From: Tillandsia leiboldiana
Lineage: Eukaryota; Streptophyta; Magnoliopsida; Poales; Bromeliaceae
Reading direction: 5' to 3'
DNA: 64,000 nt
NCBI GenBank assembly: GCA_029204045.2
Contig: CM055075.1
Span: 25,425,975 to 25,489,974, forward strand
The number at the start of each line of letters is the position of its first letter. Position 1 is the first letter of the stretch. A program made the translations under genes and the position numbers. Below are positions 34,734-47,245 of this stretch, piece by piece. The notes beneath the pieces were generated by a model. The model had not been told where the DNA came from. It made no database searches and worked only from the letters and a program-made list of their open reading frames with translations.

Positions 34734-34860
34734 AGTTTTCCATCCAACGGATAGGATATTTTCGTTGGTCACATCAAGTGACTAATAAGTGACTCTTATT
34801 ATTTGGATAGATAAAATGTACATTATGCAACTTTCTTGGAATGTATATGCAGTATTGCTC
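34734..34860. mobile_element. Decayed partial hairpin MITE
   Basis: It retains the central GGTCACATCAAGTGAC palindrome of subfamily I and a worn right end (GTATATGCAGTATTGCTC). Confidence 0.5.
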
Positions 34861-35292
34861 TTACTATATTACTCTATTTCGACTAACAGCTCGCTGTTTT
34901 CCTGCTGTTTCATTCAATCAACCTAATCAGACAAAATTCTCAACCATTTCTCAATCTTAGATTGAATCTAAACATTATTCAAAGGCCAGAATGTTATAAC
35001 AGTTGTTGAAATGAGACATCAGTATTTACAAAACACGGAGAAGCACAACGAAGCCGCTACCAAGGACAGAAGAAACGAAAATTTTCGAAGCAAGGAAGCG
35101 AGGCCACCATGTAGCACTTAAGTCGAAATACATAAGACGAATTTTCATAACCAGTTTAGCAAGTCATAAGCAAAAAAGGTAACATCGATACCACCTGAAG
35201 AATTTGCGGAATTGCAAATGTTTCTGCACCAATCTCAGCAACCAAAGTCATCAGGAAAACGGTTTCCTCAGCTCGTAGTAGATCCCATCTTG
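34861..35292. other. Intergenic DNA, 3' flank of SEC62
   Basis: No gene is identified. The sequence is less AT-rich than the repeats to its left and may include the distal 3' UTR of SEC62. Confidence 0.4.
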
Positions 35293-35580
35293 TCACATTT
35301 TAGTCATAACTACATGTAATTCAACACCAACAAATCCATTCAAGGTGTGTAGCATTGCTCGATCCACGGCAATGCAATAGGCATCCTCTTGCAAAAACTT
35401 TGATAAATCAGTGGTGGAAACAAAACTACCCACAGAAATGATGGGCATTAGTGTATTCACAAGCCACATTCCACTTTTTGTGTCACATGCTTTCTCTTCA
35501 GTAATAAGGCCGCCGACCGTGTAACAAGTGAATTTTGCTGTAAAATATGACATAGATCGAAACAGAGTATTTATTGCCAA
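35293..35580 (-). other. Unrecognised open frame downstream of SEC62
   Basis: A 95-codon frame on the - strand ends ...GVELHVVMTKM and a TGA. It lies about 120 bp after the SEC62 stop, on the same strand. A splice-acceptor-like ATTTTACAG precedes most of it. Codon use is not obviously random, and Cys, Trp and Asp are present, but I recognise no family. It may be a pseudo-exon, an alternative 3' exon or part of a long SEC62 3' UTR. No function is proposed. Confidence 0.25.
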
Positions 35581-35701
35581 AAATATCAGGGCTTTTGACT
35601 AACCATAAAATTGTACATCAATAACTGAAAACAGAATAAGTATTAAGAAAAGGATAAATAAGGGACAACAGTTTTACAAATCATTTGTCTTTGACCGATC
35701 G

Positions 35702-38700
35702 TCATTCTACGTGATCGGCCTCGTCGTCTACAGTATCCCCTTCCCTATTCCACTCCCCAACTTCATCTGTGCTGGTCTCGACTTCTTCGTCTGAACTTGT
35801 CTCTTCAGCAGAGGAAAAGGCTGAACTATTCTTACTCTCCGAAACGTTCGATTCTGTCGTATTGACCACCGCATGTTTCTCCATCATCCCAGATAATGCT
35901 AATTTCGGAGACCACTCGAGCACATCGTCGATTATGTTTGAGACCTTCTTTTGGTACCTGAAAGATCAAGAGGCACAGGTTATAACTATATCCCCCCCAA
36001 AAGGATATATTTAGACATATAAACTCGCACAAAATTACCTACTTACATATAAATACTTTTTTTTAACTATATTCTCACACATGCCATTCATAAGCATCCT
36101 ACATATATGATCCACAACCTTTGGAAAACATTACTAACTACAACCAAGTTTTCTCAGTGAAACAGATGAGTCACTTGCTTTGGGTACTTTATGGCCCTGT
36201 TTAAGTGCATGAACATCTTATTCTGAATATCTCTTTAATTTACTTAGTAAGCATATAGTATTTGGTTAATGAGGAGTGCGATCAAATGTCTAGAATGGAC
36301 ACCACATTCGACCTTCAAGTCATTTTTTTTGAATAAGATAAATCATTTCATAGGCGAAATATGCTATTCTATTAAATTATAGATATCAAGACCTTTCAAG
36401 GAACATAAATAAAACTCATAACTTCTAATTACACAAGAAAATCTTCGTACTTAATTAATTTTCATTAGATATTTTATTCCAACATCCAAACAGGATTTCT
36501 AAGAAACTGCAATCTTGAGAGTTAAACATGCAAATCAAATTTATATGTTAATAGATAATTTTACAGGGCTACATACATAACAAACATTAAAACATAAAAT
36601 ACATTAAAACCCTAAAAAAGACAGAGCAAAGGTAGGGACAGCCGTGTGTGACAATTTGGCACTTACGATTTCATATTTGTGATGCTGTTTTGAGGATATT
36701 TGAGAAAATGAGACCAATGTTACATTTGAGCTTATAGTAAGTTTATATACTGGTGAATGGAGAAGTTACCTGGCTCTAGCAGCTTCATCAGGAGCATGGT
36801 GTCTGAGAAGTAACACGACCAGCACAGCGACAATGGCATAAAACAGCCTTGAGGTCCACTTTGGTGACTCTCCTTCATCTTTCTCGGGCCAAAACCGCAC
36901 AAGCTCTCTAAATGTTGTTTCCTCCGCATTTATATTGGGGAAGAACCACACACGCTTCCCAAGAAGGATCCACAGAATACCGAAGATCATTGCTCTCACT
37001 GCAAAATTTTGGAAAATGTTGAAGCAGATGAATAGAAAATGCATGATGAATGGCCAGGACTTCTTTGTTTTTGTGATACCAGATTTTCTAGCTTTGAAGA
37101 ACTGAGATCTGTTAGCAGCTAAGCATTTTCATGCAAACATGATGTCATTTTTGGAACATGGTAACATCTACCGTCAATAGCCTCCATTGTTGATATATTT
37201 AAGGTTTTCAAAGTTTGATTATCTGCAGAGTTAACGTATATGATCGAAGAGTCAAGTACATAAATGAGGAAGGTAATTCCACAAATCTAATATGCATAGA
37301 ATATATATGATTTTTCAAATATATTTGGTGGGAAACAGGAATAAATAGTTACGAGGTTGGCAATAAAACATACAGTTGATATTGACACTGAATTAACCAA
37401 TAAACAAGAAGACTGCTCCCTTCATATAACTGCTTTTGTCTAATTTTTAGTGTATTAACAAAATTAATTAAATGACACATATACTAAAACCTGTCGTATA
37501 TACTTCAAATAAAATAACTCAAAAGTTTGCAGCTTACACATTAGGATGGTAACAATAAACAGTAAAGCTCCAGCGCACGAGTATAGCACAACAATCTTGC
37601 ACTGATAGGGATAAACAGGGAACAAGCAGATTGCTAGTGCAAAAATAGGCCATAGAAAGGAAAGAATAGTTTGCCATAGAGTCCGTCTTTTCATAAATGT
37701 CCAAGCGAAAAACCCATCATATTCAGAAAAGACTTGTTCCTGCACATGGAAATGGAAAGAGTAACATGGGTTTATCTCAGAGGCTTCTCACATACATCAA
37801 ATTTTACAGATAATAAGGATATATAGAATAAAAACAATAGATTTACCAAAATCACCGAATATTATTTATGTAATTAAGCAACTATAGCACATTTTGTAAG
37901 ATTTGAAGTACATGAATATGCAAATTCATAATCAGATCAGAATGAACCTTCCAACCATTGTATTACAAAAAAGTGTATGCAAATATGGATGCCGATACAG
38001 AATTACAGATTCAAGCCGGATAAGGACAAAGGATGTCTAAACCATGATACAACAATAGTCGAATTTGGAAACAGAACTAGACTATCATCAAACCAATTTA
38101 GAGCCTGGTACTCACTGCTGAACCTAGAAATTACAGCTAGTGAGGAAGGCAACACACCTCTGTTGCACCTCACAAATAGAGGAGAAGACCAAGTAGCCAT
38201 TTTTTCACTAAATTTCATCAACATTTGTAGGCCTAAAAACAAAAGAGACAATAGCAAGATATTTCGGCCAAATTGACAAAAATTCGCGAGGTTCCCTTTT
38301 CATAAATCTATGTATCATACAATCAGAATATCGCATATAATTGATTCAAACAAGTGACCCAAAGCTCTACCTATGATAAAATCGGTTAATTGAATCCAAA
38401 GGATGCTATAAGTTTCCAGACTCTAGCTGTTTGCATTTCAGGTCTTCAAGGAAGATGCTGGTACTAGGCAAACAGTTTGAGGGACTTTGATTTCTGAGCC
38501 TATTAGCATTTCAACTACTGAGGAATATAAGAATAAAGATGAAGGTCTAAACATATGAAAAGGAGGACCAAAAGAGACTTAGATGAAAATGGTGACAAAG
38601 AAAGTGATGACCTTCGAATCCACAAAAGCATCACCATTTGGACAGCTGAAAAAGAACGCATCTACAACAAGAAAATTGTAGTTGGGATATGATTCCTAGC

Positions 38701-41700
38701 TCTGAAAATTGCTCCTCCATAACCAGCTAAAATATCAGCTGTTCCTACCAATTTTAACAAACACAAAACCGTTGTACAAGTGATTTGCTGTTTGAGCTAT
38801 CAAATGTGAACCATCGCAAATGATAAAGCACTTGTTAGACACAGAAATTGCATCTTACGGGGTAAACAATAATAATAAAAAAATCTTATAGTTTATATCT
38901 TCATTATGAAAAGAAATCTGGCTTTAAATCATTAAGAAGAGAAACCACTACTTACATGATGTATCTCCAAATGTGCAGGCCACGAGGATAACTTCTTCTT
39001 CCCCGGCCTAAGAGTTTTCACCACACGATCGCATCTTATCACAAGGTTCTTCCGTAGTAGAGTATTTACGATGTCTTCAACATCTAAATCTTTATCTGAT
39101 CCTAGAATTTCCTTGATCTCTGGATAGTTTTTCAAGAAGGAAGTAAAATCTTTCCCTCTGAAATACTCAACTCGCGTTTCTTGCATAATAGCCCATCTAG
39201 ATTCTAGCTGTTTGTTGTCTCTAACCTTCTCAGCAAACAGTTGATAAACATCTTTCTTTGGAGCTGGCTTCTGCTAACATCAAACAGAGAAGAGTTATTC
39301 CTTGTCAAAGATTGCCCCGCATAGAGCTTTATGGCTGCCATACATTCATTCATTCATAGATTAGAAATATCAAAATAATTGAAGAAAACATAACAAAATG
39401 AATAAATAGACCTTTTAAGAAAAGAAATGAGTAAATTAAGTTCTCAAAGATCCAATTTTAAGAGTTCACCTAACAAATATTTATGCTGGTTATCGAACTG
39501 CCTAGCACAACTGCCTTCTCTCCGGTCTAAGCCAGGTTTGGAAAATATAACTCCCAAATTTGTGAAGTATATACCATATACATCCATACTTGGTGATGAA
39601 TATGCAAGTAAATATAAATACTTTTTCATAAAAGCAAGTAGAGCCATTATACATTTTGACAATTAAGGCCATCAAAGATCACAATCTGAAGAGTTAATAT
39701 AACAATAATAAGCTTGGACAAACAAAAGCAATAAGAGTTGATTGAAAGGTCACTCCAGTGGAAGTTATGATGGTCCAGGACAATCCAGTTTTTGAGGAAT
39801 TTAGTGAAAGGAGCAATTTTGCAACAGTATTAGAAATACTTAAGGATAATTTAGAAGGCCCGCTTAAGCTACCATTGCACAAGCCAAGAAAAGAGGAAGG
39901 AGAGCAAAGAGAACTGTGTAGCGAAGGAAGTGTAGTGCACAAAGGATGCTAATAATCTCAATTACTAGCTATGGATTTGTGCATTGCCTTTTAGATGCAA
40001 TACACAAGGTGAACAGCTACAAAATTAGAGGTCATTCATCTATATGCTGATCCCTCAAACTTCTCATCAAACCTTTATGATACAAGACAAATTAGAAAAT
40101 CCTTATCTATCTTGCCTGTGATGAGCCCATATTTTATATAAAACTGAATTTTAGAAATTTGTTTAAAAATTTCAAAATAAGTTTTTAAAAGATTAGAGAA
40201 TAAGGATTAAACGAATAAGAAGAGAGAAATAGATGAAGAAAAGAGATGAAAAAACCTTTAGAGAGAGAGATTTTCGCTGGAGCTCCCGGCAAGAGGATGA
40301 AGAAGATACCCATAACCGCAGTCAAAACACAAAACTCAAATTTTATTTTGTCATAACTCATCTCTAAATTTACAAGGCATAGATTATATTTATAACCATC
40401 AAACTATAATCCTAATCTAAAATAAATCTCATGATTTTAGAAATTTTTTCTAATCCAAATATATCTAAAAAATAGTCCTAAACCATATCACTGATTTTTA
40501 GGGATTTATTTCACACGATAAATCCTAAAAATCAAAAGGAAAATCTCTAAAATCAAGTAGGCAAATTTTATATTGTGAAAAAGATTTAAAATATTTTGTT
40601 GATTTGGGCTCCTAACAATATCTTGTTGAAAATTGAGTATAGCTTTTGCTATTCATGTAAATTATTGGCGTTGATCAGGAGACAAGATCATGTTAAATTT
40701 TTTTGGCAACATTACCAATTGCTGTTAAGTTGCAACTGTAGCTTGAAGGCAAGCTTTGGTCGATGGAAGTGAGCAGCTTTAATTTGGTGCGGTGAAATTG
40801 TCAAATCACTAAACAGAGAATTTGAGCGCAATTTAAAAAGTTTTAGAGTTGTTAGTAGTAGGCTAACTGCATCGAAATTTGAAATTAACTATATTGGAAG
40901 CAAGCAAGATCAGAAAACGGCATAGAAAGTTTCATATATATTGCATTTTTAGGCTGATTGAAGGTCCCATTTTGTATTGGATTATCAAAAAGTTTGGTGA
41001 GATCATAACAGATAAGATTAATGACTTATTAGAATAGAAAGACGTGGGATATAGTTGTCTGGGTGTCTAAAAATATAGATCTGTAGGAAGTATAAGATTA
41101 AGTAATGTTTAGTACCTAACATGCTTTGAAAATGGCCCCCTTTAATTCAAAATCTCTTCTTCATTTCTCTCCTCCAAATGGCCTTTTATTTTGCTACAAA
41201 TTAAGTTCAGCAATGAATCCCTCTCAGCTACCACCAACAAATATGTGCTTCCTACAACAAATCCATGTGCGATAAATCTAATCACCTACAAATTGATCAT
41301 TAACACCACATAATTGAGGACAAAGAATGCTTTTTACAAGTGATAAAAAGAATATTGACGAAGACACATCATTGCAAGTAAAAGTTCAAAATTTTGGCTT
41401 GTAAAGAAACTAATATCTTTAGTTGTAGAGACCAGCTACTCAAAAATATAGCAACCTTCATGTTAAAGACTTTAACAAAACTAGAACTCGTATGTGCCAC
41501 ACCTGTTTCTCCTCAAACATGCCTCCATAGCTTCTTTTTTTTTTTTTCTTTTTTTTCTTTCTTTTCACTCCACAGAGAGGCATCTTAATCTTTTTCAGAA
41601 GCTATTAAAAATGAATCAAAATGTTCATATCCTTTCAACGTGTGAGGCTAATCCAGACCAAGACATGCTCCCAAACACAAATGTAACTTCTAGTACTTTA

Positions 41701-42155
41701 CAAGCAATCATATGGTAACAGCATTGCTCTTACTTTCAATAATTATACCAACCTAAACGCTCTGATACAAAAATTATCTTCCTATTACAGCAAACTCACG
41801 AAATGGAGGATCTAAGCTACGAATCAAACCAATTAACTCACGCAAAACCAAATTGTTGGTACCAAAACATACTCAGCAAACCCTAGAATGCGAATATCGG
41901 GCCCAAAAACTCTCCCAGACCCCTGGAAACACCACCAAACCAAAGATCGATTCACTTCTCGCGATGAACACGAGCGTCGCTGATACAAACACATCTAACA
42001 ATTGCCGCAACCAGATCAAACGGATTAAAACACGAATCCACTCCAAAAACAGCTAGAGAGAAAGGGGTGACCTTGGAAGGGGCATCGGGGAGATCTCTCC
42101 CGCCGCTCTGCGGGGCGCGGCGAACGCGCTTCTTCTCCGTCGTCGACTTCGTCAT
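35702..42155 (-). CDS. SEC62: SEC62 protein-translocation factor
   Basis: This is an ER membrane component of the SEC61/SEC62/SEC63 post-translational translocon. Five exons on the - strand are 42155-42072, 39270-38956, 37739-37538, 36998-36770 and 35957-35702, with GT/AG borders and consistent phases, giving 361 aa, close to other plant SEC62 proteins. The basic N-terminus opens MTKSTTEKKRVRR. The conserved cytosolic domain (exon 2) includes ESRWAIMQETRVEYFRGKDF and VIRCDRVVKTLRPGKKKLSSW. Exons 3 and 4 hold hydrophobic segments at about residues 156-175, 182-201, 204-213 and 252-265; SEC62 proteins usually have two membrane spans. LLRHHAPDEAARARYQKK and an acidic Ser/Glu-rich C-tail (from ~306) follow. 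The start is the first ATG of the GC-rich first exon. Intron 1 (2.8 kb) and intron 2 (1.2 kb) contain no genes. The gene looks intact. Confidence 0.95.
39271..42071 (-). other. SEC62 intron 1 (2.8 kb)
   Basis: It has donor CCAAG/GTCACC and an acceptor of NAGNAG type (GTTAGCAG). No gene is seen inside; open frames on either strand are short and unrelated. A GAGAGAGAGATTTTCGCTGG segment near 40262 may be transposon debris. Confidence 0.7.
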
Positions 42156-42400
42156 CTTCTTCTTCTTCTTCGTCCTTCCCCTCGGATCCAGGAGCTCGAG
42201 AGCTTCGGGGTCGAGAGAGAGAGAGAGAGGGATTGTTGGGGGTTTGGGATTCGTTAAAATGGAAAAGGAGCGTTTGCTTCTCCCTTCCTTCGCTTTGGCG
42301 TTGTTGTTGGAGTTACAATTAGGTCTCGCACTGGTTCAGTTATCGCCTACGACGCTTCCATATTTTTATTTTTATTTTTATTTTTAAAATAAACAAATTT
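42156..42400 (-). promoter_or_regulatory. SEC62 5' leader and proximal promoter
   Basis: Upstream of the ATG (toward higher coordinates) the - strand reads a GAAGAAGAAG run and, further up, CCCTCTCTCTCTCTCTC, the CT-rich type of plant leader and core promoter. GC content falls abruptly beyond about 42360, where an AT-rich repeat begins. The transcription start is not determinable. Confidence 0.5.
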
Positions 42401-43547
42401 AAAGATAGTTATGACCTACGACTTCCATCCAAATATTTAAATTTCGTGATACAGAGTCGTGTCTAAAATTTATCGGTACGATACGGTACGATAAACATAC
42501 GTGTCGACATGTAATAGTACGAAATATTTATTTTTTTTAGTAATAAAATTTTCTAATTATTTATTATATATTTTTATCAAATATTTTGAATTTTATTGAG
42601 AAAATTATTTAATAATTTTTTTAAAAAAAAATTTTGAGTTGTACCATCAGCACGGAGACTGTATCGTGTCGATATCTTATTGGCACGATACGACACGGTG
42701 GATACAGTCCGTGCCGATGGATACTTAAATCCTTGCTTCCATCCTAACTATCAAAATTTCAGCTCGCCTTGCCGTCCTGAATTCGTGACTTCGAATTTCC
42801 TCATCAACTTAATTTTTTTATATAAATTATAATATTATTAATATTTTATAATTAATAAATTTTTTTATAGTAATAAATAGTATTGTTAAGTTGTATATAT
42901 AATTAACAACATCAATTATAAAAATTAAAAATATCGATAGCAACTCGCAACAAAATTTAAAAGTTTTAAATATATGAAAAATGAGAGCACTAACTTATTT
43001 ATATATAAACTTTTTTTTTATAAATATATTATTTTTAGAGCTATTTTTAAAAAATATAAGTAATTTTTAGTACGAATTATAGCGGGTGGATTCGGAACGG
43101 GTTATGATTATTCTCGTTCCTGTCTCGAATCTTCATCATAAAAATTATTTCGTTTTCTATCTCAATTCTTTTTTTCTTTTTTTTTTTTTTTTCTCGTTTA
43201 CTGCCCTGTTTAGGGTGGATGGAGGCGGCGGGGTGCCACCCACTCGAATCCATTTGCATTTTAAAATGCAATCAATATTATTTATTTTTTAAAAAAATAA
43301 ATTTGGTTGAAAATAAAAAGTAACTAAACTTTAAATTTAAAATCTAGAATACTAAATATTTAATCTTTTGCTGTTTGCGCTAGATATGATCGGTTACAAC
43401 GCTTATATGTTGCTTACGAAACTAGTTTTTGAATTAAACATCCATTAAGGTATGTTTATTTTAGCCTGTATAAACATCCATTAAGGTATGTTTATTTTAC
43501 TGTAACTAGTTTTTGAATTAAAAATAGTTTTTAAAAATAATTTTTGA
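42401..43547. other. Intergenic DNA with probable decayed DNA-transposon ends
   Basis: Segments near 42445-42510 (GGTACGATACGGTACGATAA) and 42630-42730 (GGCACGATACGACACGG) carry similar motifs in opposite flanks of an AT-rich core, the layout of the hAT-like elements elsewhere, without definable ends. 43080-43260 includes a T-run and a short GC-richer piece. No genes are seen. Confidence 0.4.
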
Positions 43548-43556
43548 TTAAACTAA

Positions 43557-43729
43557 GAGCAATGCTACATGTACATTCCCGAAGGGGTGTACATCATACA
43601 TCTCCACCATTTTAATGGTGGCGATATTTTTTACGGGTCACATCAAGTGACTCATCATCACACCCCCACCCTTAGATGGGTGGGGGTGTGAGATGTACAC
43701 CCCTTACGGGTGTACACATAGCATTTTCC
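43557..43729 (-). mobile_element. Hairpin MITE copy 5 (subfamily I, reversed)
   Basis: The ends are GAGCAATGCTACATGTACAT and GTACACATAGCATTTTCC. Perfect 9-bp direct repeats TTAAACTAA lie at 43548-43556 and 43730-43738. Five hairpins in order are TGTACATTCCC/GGGGTGTACA, CCACCATTTTAATGGTGG, GGTCACATCAAGTGAC, CACCCCCACCC/GGGTGGGGGTG and TGTACACCCC/GGGTGTACA. It is oriented opposite to the copies at 11491 and 19162. Confidence 0.92.
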
Positions 43730-43855
43730 TTAAACTAAAGTCTAAATAATTTTTTTATTCTTACAATTGTTTATTTAATAGAAAATTAATATCTTTATAA
43801 CAGTAGTTATCATATTCATTTATTTATTTATCTTATTAAAACCTTTCACTCTAAG

Positions 43856-43859
<4 letters not shown>

Positions 43860-43911
<52 letters not shown>
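43860..43911. repeat. Poly(A) tract (~52 bp)
   Basis: An uninterrupted A homopolymer, unusually long for intergenic DNA. No retroposon body was recognised next to it. Confidence 0.95.
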
Positions 43912-43914
<3 letters not shown>

Positions 43915-45008
43915 TACAACAGTTAATTTTTCTTTATTTTTTCATCTATTTTTCTTTCATAATTAACTTTGACACTGCTTAAGGGTAGTTAATTACAACA
44001 TTTTGAAAAAGTAGAGATTTTAGTGAATTTAATTTATGCTAAATTATACATCATACAACAAAATGAGTATTTTTAACACAAAGCAACTTCATCTTCCTTA
44101 ACTTTTGGTGAAACAAACATGCTCAATTTCAACTAACTCAAATTCAGAGAAAAATACAAGAAGACCCCACTCAACTATCAAATTGCGGTCTCAACTATAT
44201 CATTTTGAAAAGTGTTGTCTATGCACCACATCATAAAGTGTAAATTTTACGGTCCATAATTCTATGAGTGGAAAAACTTTTTGAGTTTTTAGTATTAAAA
44301 ATATGGTTAATACTAACCACTTCTAGCGCAAGTGGTAAAAGACTTATTGGTTGGTACTGAGGTTTTAGGTTGATGACTAATTGTTTCACATTTTTGACTA
44401 AATTTATTTTTTTAAAAAATAAATAAAACGATAATATGCTAGTATTCTCCTGGATCCGCAACGGTGAAGGAGGCGGTGGAACAACCCTCGCACTGCACCT
44501 TCTCAACGTGCTCCGTTCTAAAGTGAGGAGGGTCGGGTTGAGTCGGGTAGGGGTGGATTAAAGTTTAGAGAACTTGCTTGATCTTTTTCGAATTAAGGTT
44601 TGGATAACTTGCTTATTCTTTCCCTAAATTCTGAATATTAAAGAAACAAAATTATAAAGTGGATCCCTCCTCATTGAATAAAGAGGAGGAGAGGAAAAAA
44701 GTCATGATCTTTTATCAAAAAAAGAGTTGATGAGGGTGAAAAATGAAAAAATTTATGAGATAATTAAAGAGCATATTGATTATAGGAGTTAAATAGAGAG
44801 GAGGGGAGAGAAAAAATCGTATCCGTTGAATAAAGAGGATGGAAGAGAAAAAATCATGACGTTTCATCAAATAAGAATTGGTGAGGGTGAAAAAAAAATT
44901 GCCAGTCCCAAAAAATATTGGGAATTCATAGATTTGTTTATATTACTCTCTTTTTTTTTTTGCTAGGGGTGGGCGACCTTAGTTTCTACTCCCATTTTTA
45001 ATTTGTCA
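43912..45008. other. AT-rich intergenic DNA
   Basis: A SINE-like promoter piece (TAGCGCAAGTGGTAAAAGAC) occurs near 44325. A direct repeat around AAAGAGGAGGAGAGG / AAAGAGGATGGAAGAG with AAAATCATGA lies near 44680-44860. No gene is seen. Confidence 0.4.
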
Positions 45009-45045
45009 CTAGTGTAGTAACCTGGGCGTTGCGACGGGTAGCTAC
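45009..45045 (-). mobile_element. Helitron-like 3' terminus
   Basis: On the - strand the sequence ACCCGTCGCAACGCCCAGG is followed by TTACTACACTAG and then T. Plant Helitrons end with a GC-rich hairpin about 10-12 nt before CTAG (CTRR), inserted before T. The hairpin here is partly eroded. The body would lie to the right (from 45046), but no 5' end (TC...) was identified. Confidence 0.45.
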
Positions 45046-47245
45046 TGTGGATAGATATTATTGAAGTAAAAATTTGTGGAGAATATATAAAATATCAGTA
45101 TAATACAAAAAATAACAAATATAGTTTATATTATAAACAAATACTTTTAAAAAAAATAAAATTATAATAAAAAAAAATCAATCTTTTCAACAAAATTATT
45201 CAAACTTGTTCAAGAGAAGGAATCTCCATCATAATAGCTAGACATGAAATTGACTTGTAAATATAAGACGGTGTATAAACAAAAAGAATAAAAAAAAACT
45301 CTCACAAATATGACTTTTGTGCAATAATTAATAAATATAATTATACCACGCAGTCAAAAAAATTAGAAAAGATTTTTGTACAACAAGTTTTTTTAAGCTT
45401 TCGTCTCATAGTAGTTATTAGTAGATGCGAGAAAGTTAGCAAATTAGAGAATGGAACATTTTTTTTTTTTGCCACTCTTGCACATACAATACGTAGTTGA
45501 TACTTTGAAACATATAATTTGTTTAGTTTATATTTCTAATAATTCAAGTGTTTCTTTTCATTATAGCAACGCAATATATACTCAAAAATACAGATGATCA
45601 TAAATTTAGCCACAAAATGGAAGAATACTCAGCTTTGCTCTTTTGGTTTTCTTTTTCACTTTGTCAAACTTGAAGCAACAGTCAAAAATCAAATGTTTAG
45701 ACACAAAAGGCGAAAAACATATAGATTTTAAACCACACTTTTCCATCTCTTCTATTCTCTAATCCTTTTTCTTTCATCTAAAGTTGTTTGACATAATTTT
45801 TTCTAATTATATAAAACCTAAAGAGAAGGAATCTCATCACTTGATAAGTCTACTATCATTGATCTTACAAAAAGAAGTTCAATATTGATTTATTCATTAG
45901 ATAGTGCATAGTAGGTCATATCTTGTTAAAACATGAATAATTAAAGAATTACTATTACTACGATCATTAATATGCAACGATTACTATCAGATTTCAACAA
46001 AATCACCAAAAAAAAGAAATCAAATACCAAATTAACAAAGGGAAGAGAAAAATCCCTGAAGCTATGTTAGTTGATCGTTTGCTTAGATATTTCGTCAATA
46101 GGTGTGCTTCAATCCCTTTGCCGCCATTTTAGCCTCTCGGAAGAGAAATTGGCTCATGTGCCGGCTTCCCACTGGATGAAAACGATAGAAGAAAGAGAAT
46201 CGTAAATTTGAAAAAAAAAGACTATAAGAGTAGTAATGATTATAGACATTCAAGGGAAACTTAGAAAAAGAGTCAAGCAAGAATTTCATTGAACATATGA
46301 AGGACACTTTTCATATTTGCTTTTTTTACACTATCTATGTCCCCAGCATAGAGGTGAGAGACTTTAAATCTGGGCCTATTAAAACTTTTGGTCAGAGATC
46401 TCAAAAAATTTTATTTATATCTTTGTGATAATAACTCAAGCACAATAATTTAACATTGCAATAGAGAGATAAAAGAGATCAGAAGAAAACGTAATATGCA
46501 TTTGAAAAGGATTAGGCTATCAAACTATGCTACTTACGATCAAATTAGGTTATCAAATGGAGAAAAAATGAATGCTAGAGGTGTTATATATAAACAAAAA
46601 AATGGAAGCTATTAGTTAGGCGTTACAGTATAGGAAGCGACATTGCAGAGCTCTTCTCCAATAGTGGATCAATCCTACAATGAAAACGGCAACATAGGAA
46701 GAGGAAACGTCGATGAAATAAGTGGCGGTGAGGGGAGGGATCCATTGTGCCCTAATTTTTGTTCAGAAGATGATTCAATTCTTTGCAGGAAGGTAACAGT
46801 CCAAGGAAGAGGAAGAGGAATATAGAATCTATGGATCACTTAATTACAGTTCGGAGGAAGACGTTTCAATTCTTCGCAGGAAGTAATAACCGCCCAAGGA
46901 AGAGAAAAAGGAAGCGAAAGAGGAAGAGGAAGATCGGATTGATGGAAAAAACAAAAATATATAACTCGATTTGGTTCTAGCAAACAAAAAAAAAACATTT
47001 TGCAAAGCAGTTGCGTCCGGTTCGGTTTAAGTAAAAAAAGATGTAACTTGTTGGTTTAGTTCAAGAAAATAAAAAGGAAAACATATGCAAAGCAGTTGGG
47101 CCCGGTTCGGTTCAAGGAAAAAAAAAAATATATGTGCAAAGCAGTTGGTCCCTATTCAGTTAAAGTAAACAAAAAGGGAAATAGTTCGGTTCAAGGAAAT
47201 AAAAAAAGAGAAAAATGTGGAGGAGTTGAACCGGAAGAGTTGTGT
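45046..47245. other. AT-rich DNA with gene-like fragments and tandem repeats
   Basis: 46095-46165 on the - strand reads like an exon end (SQFLFREAKMAAKGLKHTY then stop) but matches nothing I know. Near 46765-46930 an ~85-bp segment is duplicated (TTCAATTCTTTGCAGGAAGG / TTCAATTCTTCGCAGGAAG) and followed by AAGAGGAAGAGG repeats. At 47000-47210 the motif GCAAAGCAGTTG plus CCGGTTCGGTT recurs at 47001, 47088 and 47135. These could lie within a Helitron whose 3' end is at 45009. Confidence 0.4.

Noticed and set aside
41755..41775. Retroelement primer site (GCTCTGATACAAA) in SEC62 intron 1
   Set aside because: There is no LTR end beside it and the match is incomplete; most likely chance.
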